Program-made: the position numbers and the translations under genes
The notes under the pieces: generated by a model
What the model was told of the DNA's origin: nothing
Databases searched by the model: none
What the model saw: only the letters and a program-made list of their open reading frames with translations
In this document: in pieces, positions 32,117 through 41,089 of the stretch
Position numbering within the stretch: the first letter of the stretch is position 1
Layout of the letters: every line of letters begins with the position of its first letter
Assembly (NCBI RefSeq): GCF_030285625.1
Contig: NZ_CP127294.1
Coordinates: 5,056,501 to 5,120,500 of the forward strand
Source of the DNA: Amycolatopsis sp. 2-15
GTDB taxonomy: Bacteria > Actinomycetota > Actinomycetes > Mycobacteriales > Pseudonocardiaceae
Length of the DNA stretch: 64,000 nt
Direction of reading: 5' to 3'

Positions 32117-33682
32117 ATGGGGCGTCATTCGAGCGTGCGAGGACACAGCCGGCTGGTGGCGCCGCTGGCTGTCTCCGTGCTGCTCGTGCTCGGCGGCTCG
32201 GTGTGGGCCGCGGCCGCGCTGGAGAGCCGGTGCGCGCAGGGCCACGTGCTGGTGTCGGCTTCGCCCGACGTCGCCCCGGTGCTCTCCCAGGTGGCGCAAG
32301 GACTTTCGACGTCGTGCCGGTCGTACGACATCCGCCCGCGCGACACCGCCCAGGCCGTGGCCGAGTTCGGCGCGCCCGGCGGGGAGCGGGCGCGGGTCTG
32401 GGTGCCGGACTCGACGATCGCGTTGCAGCGGGCGCGCCAGCTCGGCGCGACGGATGTGCCGGAGTCGGGACCGTCGGTGGCGAGCTCCCCGGTGGTGCTG
32501 GCCGTGGCGGAAGGCGCCGCGCGCGGCCTCGGCTGGCCGGAGCGCACGCTGACCTGGACCGACGTCGTCGACGCGCCGGACGCCGTGCTGACCACGCCGG
32601 ACCCGGCCCGCGATCCGGTGGGCACCTCGGCGTTGGTCGGGCTGCGCGACGCGGTGGGCTCGGCGCCGGACCCGGCGGGGGCGTTCACGGCGGTGCTGCG
32701 GCGGTTCACCGTCGGCGGCGGGGGAGCGACGGCGTATCCCGCTTCGGAGAGTTCCGTGGTGCAACACAACGCAGCTTCGGGCGCTTCGCCGCTGGTGGCG
32801 GTGTATTCGGCCGGTGCGCCCGCGCTGGACTACCCGTTCGCGCGGCTGACCGGCGCCGGCGCCGAGCAGAGCGCCGCCATCGACGCGTTGCAGCAGGCGG
32901 TGCTGGGCAGCGCGGGGACGGAGGCACTCGCCCGTGCCGGCCTCCGCGTGCCCGGGCAGGCGCTGGCCGGGCACGCGGGCGACCCGCACCTGGTGGCCGC
33001 CGGGCAGCGCAGCGCGCCCGTGCCGTCGGGCGCCGATCTCAAGGTGCTGCTCAGCCAGTGGGCGGGCGTGAACCTCGACGCGCGGGCGGAGGTGCTGCTC
33101 GACGTCTCGGGTTCGATGGAGGCGCGCGTGCGGGGCACGAACCTGAACCGCATGCAGGTGACCGTTGCCGCCGCCGAGCAGGCGCTGCACCTGTTCCGGC
33201 CCTCCACGCAGCTGCGGATCTGGGAGTTCGCCACGGGGCTCGACGGCACGAAGGACTACCGCGAGGTGCTGCCGCTCGCACCCGTCGCCCAGCACCTCAC
33301 GCCCGGCGACCTCGCGCGGCTCACCGCGGTGCGCGCCATTCCGAACGCGGGCACCGGCCTGTACGACACCTTGCTCGACCTCTACGGGGCCGCCCGCCGC
33401 GACTGGCAGCCCGGTGTGCTCAACGTCGTGATCGTGATGACCGACGGCCACAACGAGGACATGGCCGGCATCTCCCGCGAGGCGTTCCTGGCCGGCCTCA
33501 CCCGCCTCGCCGACCCGGCGCACCCCCTGCCGGTGATCGCGATCGGCATCGGCGCGGACGCCGACGAGACCGAGCTGTCCGCCATCACCGCGATCACCGG
33601 CGGCGGCGCGTATGTGACGCGCGACCCGACGAAGATCGGCGAAGTCTTCTACGGGGCGCTGGCCCAGCTCGTGGCGCGCTAG
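32117..33682 (+). CDS. Secreted/anchored substrate-binding plus VWA domain protein
   Basis: Protein of 521 residues. An N-terminal hydrophobic segment (about 12-35) acts as a signal or anchor. The next ~280 residues resemble a periplasmic solute-binding lobe pair (VLVSASPDVAPVLSQVA and after). The C-terminal ~200 residues are a von Willebrand A domain with an intact metal site: DVSGS (Asp329, Ser331, Ser333), Thr in NAGTGLYD and Asp in MTDGHNED. Such extracytoplasmic binding-VWA fusions are common in actinomycetes and unassigned. ATG at 32117 has AGGAGGGA upstream. Its last codons share CTAG with the convergent TetR gene. Confidence 0.85.
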   Translation: MGRHSSVRGHSRLVAPLAVSVLLVLGGSVWAAAALESRCAQGHVLVSASPDVAPVLSQVAQGLSTSCRSYDIRPRDTAQAVAEFGAPGGERARVWVPDSTIALQRARQLGATDVPESGPSVASSPVVLAVAEGAARGLGWPERTLTWTDVVDAPDAVLTTPDPARDPVGTSALVGLRDAVGSAPDPAGAFTAVLRRFTVGGGGATAYPASESSVVQHNAASGASPLVAVYSAGAPALDYPFARLTGAGAEQSAAIDALQQAVLGSAGTEALARAGLRVPGQALAGHAGDPHLVAAGQRSAPVPSGADLKVLLSQWAGVNLDARAEVLLDVSGSMEARVRGTNLNRMQVTVAAAEQALHLFRPSTQLRIWEFATGLDGTKDYREVLPLAPVAQHLTPGDLARLTAVRAIPNAGTGLYDTLLDLYGAARRDWQPGVLNVVIVMTDGHNEDMAGISREAFLAGLTRLADPAHPLPVIAIGIGADADETELSAITAITGGGAYVTRDPTKIGEVFYGALAQLVAR

Positions 33683-34260
33683 GCCGGCTCGCTCGGCCGG
33701 CGGAGGCCGTCGACCACAACCGTGACGACCGTGTTCGCCCGGGGATCCCACTCCGCCTCGGGGATCCGCGACAGCGCGCCCAAGAGCAGGATGACGTCGG
33801 CGGCGTCGACCCCCGCACGCACCTGACCGGCGGTTTTTCCGCGTTCGAGCAGCGTGCCGAGCGCTTCGTCGAGCCGGTGGTGCTGGCCGGAGTACAGGTC
33901 GTGCCAAGCCGAGGCCTCGATCGCCGCCATGACGCCTCGTTTGACCCGCGCGTACTCGACCAGCCGGTGCAGCCAGTGGGTCAGGGCCGTCAGCGGCGGG
34001 TGCTCGGCCAGTAACGACGGCACGGCGTCGACGAGCTGGGTCAGCTCGTGGCGATACACCTCAGCCAGCAGGTGCTCGCGGGTCGGGAAGTGCCGGTAGA
34101 GCGTGCCCTGGCCGACGCCCGCGGCCTTCGCGACCCCGTGGAGCCTGAGGTCGTCGATCGCCCCGTTGGACCTGCTCAGCTCGGCCCGCGCGGCCTCGAC
34201 GATGCGGTCCCGGTTGGCCACCGCGTCGGACCGCAGCTCACGGCTCGCCACCGGCGTCAC
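33679..34260 (-). CDS. TetR family transcriptional regulator
   Basis: Protein of 193 residues. The TetR helix-turn-helix is near residues 18-58 (NRDRIVEAARAELSRSNGA, then GVAKAAGVGQGTLYRHFPTR). The C-terminal ~130 residues are the ligand-binding and dimer part and resemble SbtR-type regulators (GVMAAIEASAWHDL). GTG at 34260 has GGAAGCGAG upstream. It is divergent from an SDR gene and two GGACAnnTGTCC-type dyads lie between, so it probably represses both itself and the SDR gene. Confidence 0.88.
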   Translation of the reverse strand: MTPVASRELRSDAVANRDRIVEAARAELSRSNGAIDDLRLHGVAKAAGVGQGTLYRHFPTREHLLAEVYRHELTQLVDAVPSLLAEHPPLTALTHWLHRLVEYARVKRGVMAAIEASAWHDLYSGQHHRLDEALGTLLERGKTAGQVRAGVDAADVILLLGALSRIPEAEWDPRANTVVTVVVDGLRRPSEPA

Positions 34261-34281
34261 CTCGCTTCCGTTCGACCAAGT

Positions 34282-34326
34282 GGACAAGTGTCCGGTACGG
34301 TGGGAGCTGTAAGCGGACACTTGTCA
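34282..34326. promoter_or_regulatory. Twin TetR operators between the TetR and SDR genes
   Basis: GGACAAGTGTCC (34282-34293) and GGACACTTGTCA (34315-34326) are two similar dyads whose centres are 33 bases apart. Seen together, GACAAGTGTCCG and CGGACACTTGTC form a perfect 12-base inverted repeat with a 19-base spacer. The second site ends four bases before the TAGAGT hexamer (34330-34335) that probably drives the SDR gene. Confidence 0.75.
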
Positions 34327-34347
34327 GCTTAGAGTGGAGAGGTCGAG

Positions 34348-35088
34348 ATGAGCACGTTGGCAGGCAAGGTCGTCGCGATCACCGGCGCGAGCAGCGGGAT
34401 CGGGGCGGCCACGGCGCTGGAGCTGGCGACCCGTGGTGCGGCCGTGGTGCTGGGCGCGCGGCGTACCGAACGGCTGGCCTCGCTCGTGGCGCGGATCCGG
34501 GCCGCGGGCGGGCGCGCGGAGATGCTCGACGTCGACGTGACGAAGCGGGCCGATCTCGAGCGTCTGGTGGCGCTGGCCGTGGACCGGTTCGGCCGGCTCG
34601 ACGTGCTGGTGGCCAACGCCGGCGTCGCGCGGATCGCCCCGGTGGGTGAGCTCGACGTGGACAGCTGGGACGCGATGATCGACGTCAACCTGCGCGGGGT
34701 CCTGCACGGCATCGCCGCCGCGCTGCCGGTGTTCCGCGAGCAGGGCAGCGGGCACCTCGTGACCACGGTGTCGACGTCGGGGCTCAAGATCGTGCCGGCG
34801 CAGGCGGTGTACGCGGGGACCAAGAACGCCGTGCGCACGCTGCTGGAGGCGCTGCGCCAGGAGTCCACCGACGGCGTGCTGCGCACGACGTCGATCTCGC
34901 CGGGGTACGTCCGCACGGAGCTCGTCGACTACGTGGCAGATCCGACGCAGCGCGCGCAGGCCCAGGCGGCCATGGCGGCGCTCGGCATCGCCCCCGAGGC
35001 CGTGGCGCGCGCCATCGCGTTCGCGATCGAGCAGCCGGACGACGTCGAGATCGGCGACCTGACCATCCGGCCGGCGCGGCAGGGTTAG
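34348..35088 (+). CDS. Short-chain dehydrogenase/reductase
   Basis: Classical SDR of 246 residues. TGASSGIG (12-19) binds NAD(P), NAG lies in LVANAGVARI, and the catalytic YxxxK is VYAGTKNAV (Tyr155, Lys159) after the Ser in the VSTSG segment. The Arg after the first strand (GARRTER) favours NADP(H). The substrate is unknown; similar enzymes are annotated as clavaldehyde or serine 3-dehydrogenase-like. ATG at 34348 has GGAGAGG upstream. The neighbour TetR probably controls it. The stop shares TTAG with the convergent EamA gene. Confidence 0.9.
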   Translation: MSTLAGKVVAITGASSGIGAATALELATRGAAVVLGARRTERLASLVARIRAAGGRAEMLDVDVTKRADLERLVALAVDRFGRLDVLVANAGVARIAPVGELDVDSWDAMIDVNLRGVLHGIAAALPVFREQGSGHLVTTVSTSGLKIVPAQAVYAGTKNAVRTLLEALRQESTDGVLRTTSISPGYVRTELVDYVADPTQRAQAQAAMAALGIAPEAVARAIAFAIEQPDDVEIGDLTIRPARQG

Positions 35089-36030
35089 GTCACGCCTTTC
35101 GAAAACCGTTGCACCACATACGCTCCGCCGAGCAGGATCGCCGCGCCGAGCGCCTGGGGCCACGCCAGCGCCTCGCCGAGCAGGGCCCACGCGAAGGCCG
35201 TCGCCGTGACGGGTTCGAGGAGGCCGAGCACGCTGGCGACCGACGCGGGCAGGTGCCGCAGGGCCGTGATGCCGAGCAGGTAGGACAACACGGTCGAGAC
35301 CAGGACCAGCAACGTCAGCAGCAGCCAGATCGGCGGCGTCCACGGGCCGAACTCCACGGCGTGGTCCAGCAGCGACCACGGGATTGTCCACGGTGGACTG
35401 ACCACGGACACGATCACGGCGCCGATGACCATGCCCCACGTGACCAAGCCGAGGGGATCGCGGTCGGCGACGGCGCGTTCGCCGATGAGGAAGTAGCCCG
35501 CGGAACAGACCGCGGCGCCGAGGCCGGCGAGGACGCCGATCGCGTCGAGCGTGAGGCCCTGCCAGACCTGGCCGACGAGCGCGAGACCGACGACGGCCAG
35601 CGCGATACCGGCCCACATGGCGTGCGGCAGGTGCGTGCGGCGGACCACGCGCACCCACAGCGCGATCAGCACGGGGGAGAGGAACTCGAGCAGGATCGCG
35701 ATGCCCACGGGCACGCGGTCGGCGGCGATGAAGTACGCGAGCTGCGTGCCGGCGACGCCGAGCAGGCCGTACGCGAGCAGCATCGGCCACCTCGCCGCGG
35801 CGGACCTTGAGTGTGCGCGGCGCGATGACGGCCGTGCCGGCCAGCAGCAACAGGCCCGCGAAGCCGATGCGGAACGTCGCGACCTGCTCAGGGGTCATCC
35901 CGGCGGCCATCGCGGGCTTGCCGAGCGTGCCGGACGTGCTGAAGAACAGCGCGGCCAGCAGCACGAACGCCACCCCGCGGCCGCGGTGCGCGACGCGGGG
36001 TGGCGTGACGACGGGCAGTTCGGTGGTCAC
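35085..36030 (-). pseudogene. EamA/DMT permease gene with a frameshift
   Basis: Two frames together make a complete EamA transporter with ten helices. The first (from GTG at 36030) gives GVAFVLLAALFFSTSGTLGK up to TAVIAPRTLKVRRG; the second, running to TAA at 35085, continues with MLLAYGLLGVAGTQLAYF and ends in QRFSKGVT. They meet at about 35785-35805, where the frame must change by one base. The sum, near 315 codons, is the normal length, so only one indel separates this from an intact gene. It is either a recent pseudogene or a sequence error. EamA proteins export amino acids or other metabolites. Confidence 0.75.
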
Positions 36031-36072
36031 GGTGGACGACAGTACGACTTCGGCGTCACCACCGAAACCGAT

Positions 36073-36693
36073 TTAGCGGTTATCGTCCGCTTTCAGTCCG
36101 GTGGCGACGTGGGTGGTGATCGTCGCGAGGCGCTTGCCCTGCCGGGTCAGCGCGCCGAGTGCCAGGTCGTCCGGCGCGGCGGACTTGCGCGAGACGAACG
36201 AGCCGCCGTACGGGTTGCCCGACTCCTTCAGGTGCGGGTCGCCGTAGCCGAGCGGCAGGACGATGGCGCCCCAGTGGTAGAAGATGTTGTTCGTGGCCAG
36301 CACGGTCGCCTCCAGGCCGCCGTGCGCGGTCGACGCCGTGGTGAACGACGTCGCGACCTTGTCGGCCAGCTTTCCCTGCGCCCACAGGCCACCCGTGCTG
36401 TCCAAAAAGGACTTCAACTGGGCCGCGGGGCCGCCGAAGCGCGTGGGGCTGCCCACGGCGAGGCCGTCGGCCCACTCGAGGTCGGCGAGGGTGGCGTACT
36501 CGTGGTGCGGACCGGAGTCCACCCACGCCTGCCAGCGCGGGTTGCTCGCGACGGCCTCGGGCGGCGCGGTCTCGCGCACGGTCCGGACCCGGACTTCGGC
36601 ACCGGCCTCCCGGGCTCCCTCGGCCAGCGCGGAGGCGAGGGCAGCGGTATTGCCGGTGGCGCTGTAGTAAACGACGAGGATGCGTGTGCTCAC
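36073..36693 (-). CDS. NAD(P)H:quinone oxidoreductase, WrbA type
   Basis: FMN-dependent flavodoxin-like protein of 206 residues. The FMN phosphate loop is YSATGNTAAL near the N-terminus; the signature SPTRFGGPAAQLKSF and the HGGLEATVLATN segment are specific to WrbA. It reduces quinones by two electrons and guards against oxidative stress. GTG at 36693 lies eight bases after TAGAGT on the minus strand, so the message is probably leaderless. The gene stands on the same strand as the acyltransferase upstream, 29 bases away. Confidence 0.9.
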   Translation of the reverse strand: MSTRILVVYYSATGNTAALASALAEGAREAGAEVRVRTVRETAPPEAVASNPRWQAWVDSGPHHEYATLADLEWADGLAVGSPTRFGGPAAQLKSFLDSTGGLWAQGKLADKVATSFTTASTAHGGLEATVLATNNIFYHWGAIVLPLGYGDPHLKESGNPYGGSFVSRKSAAPDDLALGALTRQGKRLATITTHVATGLKADDNR

Positions 36694-36722
36694 ACCCCGC
36701 GACTCTAGGCGAAAGCGCGGGT

Positions 36723-37562
36723 TCAGGACTGTGATGTCCGAGGGGTGGGCGGTCCCGGCTTCCACGGGCTCACGGTGTCCGTCGGCCGTGTCGGGTCGTT
36801 GAACCGCGGCCGCACGGGCTCGTCGCGGCGCAGCGGCACCATGCCGTCGGTGATCGCCTGCATGATCTTCGCGTGCGCGCGCACGCCGGCGCCCGGGCGC
36901 TCCGGTTCGACATCCGACAGGTCCACCGGCGCCCCGAAGTGCACCTTGAACTTCGGCCGGCGCAGCGGCGCGCTCAGGCCAGAACGGGCGAGCGGCACCA
37001 GGTCGGCCGGCCCGTTCACGGTCTCAGTGCCCCAGTACACGGCCTCGTGCGCGCCCCACTGGCTGATCGGGATCACCGGCACACCCGCGGCCAGCGCCAG
37101 GCGCGCCGCCCCCGTCTTGCCGCGCTCCGGCCACAGGCCCGGGTCGTGGCTGATCCGGCCCTCCGGGTAGACGATGATCGGCTCCCGCGTGGTCTTCAGT
37201 TCCTCCACGGCCTCGGCGAACTGCCCGATGGCCGTCGCCGCGTGCTTGCGGTCCACCCGCAGGTGCCCGCTCACGCGCAACGCCGGACCGATCACCGGCG
37301 CGTCCAGGATCCCCCCGGCCAGCATGAACCGCGGGTTGATGCCGATCCGCTTGCACGCCGCCATCAGCACTAACGCGTCGAACACGCCGATGTGGTTCGC
37401 CGCCATCAGCAACGGCCGCCCCCGCAGCTCCCGCGGCACCGCCCCCGACACGGTGAGCCGGCCCACGAGGTTGACCAGCCCGCGGTCGATGTTGAGCATC
37501 GTCCGCCAGATCGCCGGGGCACGACGCGGGGCCGGGAAGTCGTCCTGTTGCAGCGCGAACAT
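36723..37562 (-). CDS. 1-acyl-glycerol-3-phosphate acyltransferase (PlsC family)
   Basis: Protein of 279 residues with the PlsC fold. NHIGVFD gives the catalytic H-x4-D (His57, Asp62), and VYPEGRIS gives the glycerol-phosphate-binding EGR motif about 85 residues later. It probably acylates lysophosphatidate or a related glycolipid at the inner face of the membrane. The C-terminus is a Pro/Arg-rich tail. ATG at 37562 is placed six bases after a CAAACT hexamer. Actinomycetes hold several paralogues and the exact acceptor cannot be read. Confidence 0.88.
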   Translation of the reverse strand: MFALQQDDFPAPRRAPAIWRTMLNIDRGLVNLVGRLTVSGAVPRELRGRPLLMAANHIGVFDALVLMAACKRIGINPRFMLAGGILDAPVIGPALRVSGHLRVDRKHAATAIGQFAEAVEELKTTREPIIVYPEGRISHDPGLWPERGKTGAARLALAAGVPVIPISQWGAHEAVYWGTETVNGPADLVPLARSGLSAPLRRPKFKVHFGAPVDLSDVEPERPGAGVRAHAKIMQAITDGMVPLRRDEPVRPRFNDPTRPTDTVSPWKPGPPTPRTSQS

Positions 37563-38044
37563 GGGCAGAGTTTGTCATGGGGTGGATCTCGGGCCGAGGG
37601 GGTGGTTCGGAGCAGTGCGGAGGTGTTGGCAGCGCGCGCGACGGCTATCGCAGCTACGCGTGGGTGGTCAAGATCCGGAACGGCGCGCTGACGTGCTCGC
37701 TGTGATGGGGAACTGGGCGGTCCCGACCACGGTTCGTCCGCCGAGCTGGTGTTGTGAGCGGACCGCCGCGACGCTGCGCTACGCCCACGCGCTGGTCGTT
37801 GGTGTCGCTTCGCCCAGCCCGGGCGTCCGCATCGCTGCGGTCGTGCGCAATCTCGACTGGCACCGCGACGTTCCCGAGGTCGCCCAGGTGCCTGGAGCGT
37901 TACGGCCGCCAGGGTCTTCGGCCAGATCACCGAGAACGCTGACCGGTGTTCACCGAGCGCCGCCAGGCCGGCCCGGATCAAGGGTGGTTCACCGCGTCAC
38001 CTCGGCTCCGTAACGAACCCGCGCGCCCCCACGCTGTAGCGGCC
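37563..38044. other. Non-coding gap with no recognised feature
   Basis: These 482 bases lie between the divergent acyltransferase and lipoprotein genes. Frames are open on both strands, as expected for this GC content, but none has a start with a good ribosome site, a recognised domain or a plausible codon pattern. No strong dyad was found. The first ~60 bases should hold the acyltransferase promoter. A decayed gene is possible but I cannot name it. Confidence 0.4.
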
Positions 38045-38392
38045 GTGCGCAAATTCGTCCTGATCCCCACCGCGCTGGTCCTCCTCGCCGCCTGCGGCAG
38101 CCCGGACCCCGCCCCGGCGCCGGCGCCGACGCCCTCGCCTTCGCCTCGGTCCGTCGCGATCGGACCGCGCGAGCGGGCCTACCTCGCGGCCCTCGGTTCG
38201 ATCGATCCCGGCCTCGTCACCAACCAGGCGCGTGCGGTCGTGCACGCGCACGATCTGTGCGCCGACCTCGCGCGGGGCACGGAACACGCGGCCGTGCTGG
38301 CGAGCGCGACCTGGTACTTCATCGGCGCGGACGTGTCGGTCGACCAGGCGAAGGCCGAGCGGATCGTCGCGACGGCACAGATGCTCTGCTGA
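38045..38392 (+). CDS. Small lipoprotein, DUF732-like
   Basis: Protein of 115 residues with a lipoprotein signal: two basic residues, a hydrophobic core and the lipobox LLAAC (Cys at residue 17), then a Pro/Ala/Ser-rich linker. The mature ~75-residue domain starts with RERAYLAALGSIDPGL and has two cysteines (in HDLCADL and near the C-terminus) that could form a disulfide, as in the DUF732 family of secreted actinobacterial proteins. The function is unknown. GTG at 38045 is chosen because it gives the lipid signal; no clear ribosome site is seen. Confidence 0.75.
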   Translation: MRKFVLIPTALVLLAACGSPDPAPAPAPTPSPSPRSVAIGPRERAYLAALGSIDPGLVTNQARAVVHAHDLCADLARGTEHAAVLASATWYFIGADVSVDQAKAERIVATAQMLC

Positions 38393-38492
38393 GCGGAGAT
38401 CCACCAGGTCCGCGGGGCATCCGAGACGAATGTTTCACCTGCGCTGAGAGTGGCGCGTGGGACTATCGGTCCCGGGCCGTTACCGTGGAGGC

Positions 38493-41045
38493 ATGTCTGG
38501 GTCGGCGACGAGGAAGCGGAGCACGGCGGCAAGCGGCGGGAAGGCACCGGCGCGTGGTTCGCGCACGCCGGCGAAGCCGCGGTCGTCCGGGGGTTCCGGG
38601 GCGCGCTCGTCGGGGTCGGGCGGGTCGCGTTCCTCCGGGGCGCGGCCGAGGAGCACGGCGCGCAAGCCCGCGCCGAGGCGGGGGAAGGCGAAGTCCGGCG
38701 CGTTCGGGCGCGGGGTGCGCGGCACGTGGAACCTGGTGGCCAAGGGTGTGGGCTCGCTGGCCCGCACGGTCGGGCGCACGCGCGAGCTGGAGCCGGAACA
38801 CCGCCGGGACGGGCTGGCGCTGGGGCTGATCGCGCTGGCGATCATCGCGGCCGTGGGCGTGTGGTGGCGGGCCGCGGGGCCGATCGGCGCGGCCGTGGAG
38901 GTCGCGACGCGCACGGTGCTGGGCGCGGGCGCGGTCACGTTGCCGCTGGTCCTGGTCGTGGTGGCGGTCGCGTTGATGCGGTCGGAGCCGAACCCCGAGA
39001 CTCGGCCGCGGATGGTGATCGGCACCTTGCTGGTCGTGCTGTCCGTGCTGGGGATGCTGCACATCTTCACGGCGCTGCCCGAAACCAACGACGGCCGCAT
39101 GTACGCCGGCGGCATCATCGGGCTGTTCTCCGGTGGGCTGCTCACCAAGGGTGTCACCACGTGGGTCGCCGTGCCATTGCTGATCCTGGCGCTGCTGTTC
39201 GGCGTGCTGGTGTTCACCGGCACGCCTGTGCGCGAGATCCCGCACCGCCTGCGCACGTGGGGCCTCGACGAGGACGAGCTGGCTGACCTCGAGGGCGACA
39301 CCGCGGAACCGGAGGCCGACGAGGTCGTCGAGGCCGACCCGAAGGCCGTGCGGCTGCGCAAGCCGTCGCGCCGGCGCCAGAGCAGCGCCGACGCCGAGGG
39401 CGAGCAGCTCGACCTCGATGCGATGCTCGCAGAGCCACCGATGCCGGTGCGCCCGCCCAAGCCGAAGCCCGCCGAAGAGGTGCCGGAGAAGAAGCCGAAG
39501 AAGGCGCCGGAGCCGCCGATGGCGATGACGCGGACCGTCGAGGGCGACTACCAGCTGCCGTCACCCGATCTGCTGAAGCTCGGCGACGTACCGAAGTCCC
39601 GCAGCAAGGCCAACGACGCCATGATCGAGGCGATCACCGGCGTGCTGGACCAGTTCAGCATCGACGCGCAGGTCACCGGCTTCACCCGTGGCCCCACGGT
39701 CACCCGCTACGAGGTCGAGCTCGGCCCGGGCGTGAAGGTCGAGAAGATCACGGCGCTCACGAAGAACATCGCGTACGCCGTGGCCACGGACAACGTCCGG
39801 CTGCTCGCGCCCATCCCCGGCAAGTCGGCCGTCGGCATCGAGGTGCCGAACTCGGACCGCGAGATGGTGCGCCTGGGCGACGTGCTGCGCGCGCCGTCCA
39901 CGGTCAAGGACAACCACCCGATGGTGATCGGCCTCGGCAAGGACATCGAGGGCCACTTCGTCACGGCGAACCTCACGAAGATGCCCCACCTGCTGGTGGC
40001 GGGCTCGACCGGTTCCGGTAAGTCGAGCTTCGTCAACTCGATGCTGGTGTCGCTGCTCGCCCGCGCGACGCCGGACGAGTGCCGCATGATCCTCATCGAC
40101 CCGAAGATGGTCGAGCTCACGCCGTACGAAGGCATCCCGCACCTGATCACGCCCATCATCACCCAGCCGAAGAAGGCCGCCGCCGCGCTGGCTTGGCTGG
40201 TGGAGGAGATGGAGCAGCGCTACCAGGACATGCAGGTCAACAAGGTCCGCCACATCGACGACTACAACCGGAAGGTCCGCTCGGGCGAGATCACGGCGCC
40301 GCCGGGCAGCGAGCGCGAGTACCGGCCGTACCCGTACATCATGGCGATCGTCGATGAGCTGGCCGACCTCATGATGACCGCGCCCCGCGACGTGGAAGAC
40401 GCGATCGTGCGCATCACGCAGAAGGCGCGCGCCGCGGGCATCCACCTGGTGCTGGCCACGCAGCGGCCGTCGGTCGACGTCGTCACCGGCCTGATCAAGA
40501 CCAACGTGCCCTCGCGCCTGGCGTTCGCCACCTCGTCGCTCACCGACTCGCGGGTCATCCTCGACCAGCCGGGCGCCGAGAAGCTCATCGGCATGGGCGA
40601 CGCCTTGTATCTGCCGATGGGCGCGGGCAAGCCGGTGCGCATCCAGGGCGCGTTCGTGGGCGACGAGGAGATCGCGGCCGTCGTCGCGTTCGCCAAGGAC
40701 CAGGCCCAGCCCGACTACACCGACGGCGTCACGGCCGCCAAGGCGGGCGAGAAGAAGGAAATCGACTCCGACATCGGCGACGACCTCGACGTGCTGCTCC
40801 AGGCGGCCGAGCTCATCGTCACCTCGCAGTTCGGCTCCACGTCCATGCTTCAGCGCAAGCTCCGCGTCGGCTTCGCCAAGGCCGGCCGCCTCATGGACCT
40901 GCTCGAAAGCCGCGGCGTGGTAGGCCCGTCGGAGGGCTCGAAGGCCCGCGACGTCCTCATCAAGCCGGAAGAACTGGAGGGCGTCCTGTTCATGATCCGC
41001 GGCGGCGACGCTCCGGCCGGAGACTCGGACGACGAGGACTTCTGA
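38493..41045 (+). CDS. ftsK: DNA translocase FtsK
   Basis: FtsK pumps chromosomal DNA at the closing septum and directs dimer resolution at dif. The 850-residue protein has a basic Ser/Arg/Gly-rich N-terminus (~80 residues), four transmembrane helices (about 105-265), a Pro/Lys/Glu-rich linker, the translocase motor with Walker A GSTGSGKS (from residue 504), Walker B in IMAIVDELADL, and the winged gamma domain at the C-terminus (SMLQRKLRVGFAKAGRLMDL) that reads KOPS sites. ATG at 38493 lies six bases after TACCGT, suggesting a leaderless start; a GTG 36 bases upstream is an alternative. Synteny with Rv2748c supports the call. Confidence 0.95.
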   Translation: MSGSATRKRSTAASGGKAPARGSRTPAKPRSSGGSGARSSGSGGSRSSGARPRSTARKPAPRRGKAKSGAFGRGVRGTWNLVAKGVGSLARTVGRTRELEPEHRRDGLALGLIALAIIAAVGVWWRAAGPIGAAVEVATRTVLGAGAVTLPLVLVVVAVALMRSEPNPETRPRMVIGTLLVVLSVLGMLHIFTALPETNDGRMYAGGIIGLFSGGLLTKGVTTWVAVPLLILALLFGVLVFTGTPVREIPHRLRTWGLDEDELADLEGDTAEPEADEVVEADPKAVRLRKPSRRRQSSADAEGEQLDLDAMLAEPPMPVRPPKPKPAEEVPEKKPKKAPEPPMAMTRTVEGDYQLPSPDLLKLGDVPKSRSKANDAMIEAITGVLDQFSIDAQVTGFTRGPTVTRYEVELGPGVKVEKITALTKNIAYAVATDNVRLLAPIPGKSAVGIEVPNSDREMVRLGDVLRAPSTVKDNHPMVIGLGKDIEGHFVTANLTKMPHLLVAGSTGSGKSSFVNSMLVSLLARATPDECRMILIDPKMVELTPYEGIPHLITPIITQPKKAAAALAWLVEEMEQRYQDMQVNKVRHIDDYNRKVRSGEITAPPGSEREYRPYPYIMAIVDELADLMMTAPRDVEDAIVRITQKARAAGIHLVLATQRPSVDVVTGLIKTNVPSRLAFATSSLTDSRVILDQPGAEKLIGMGDALYLPMGAGKPVRIQGAFVGDEEIAAVVAFAKDQAQPDYTDGVTAAKAGEKKEIDSDIGDDLDVLLQAAELIVTSQFGSTSMLQRKLRVGFAKAGRLMDLLESRGVVGPSEGSKARDVLIKPEELEGVLFMIRGGDAPAGDSDDEDF

Positions 41046-41089
41046 CGCGCCCGTGCAACCGGGACCGGTGATCCTTCCGTCCTGATCAC

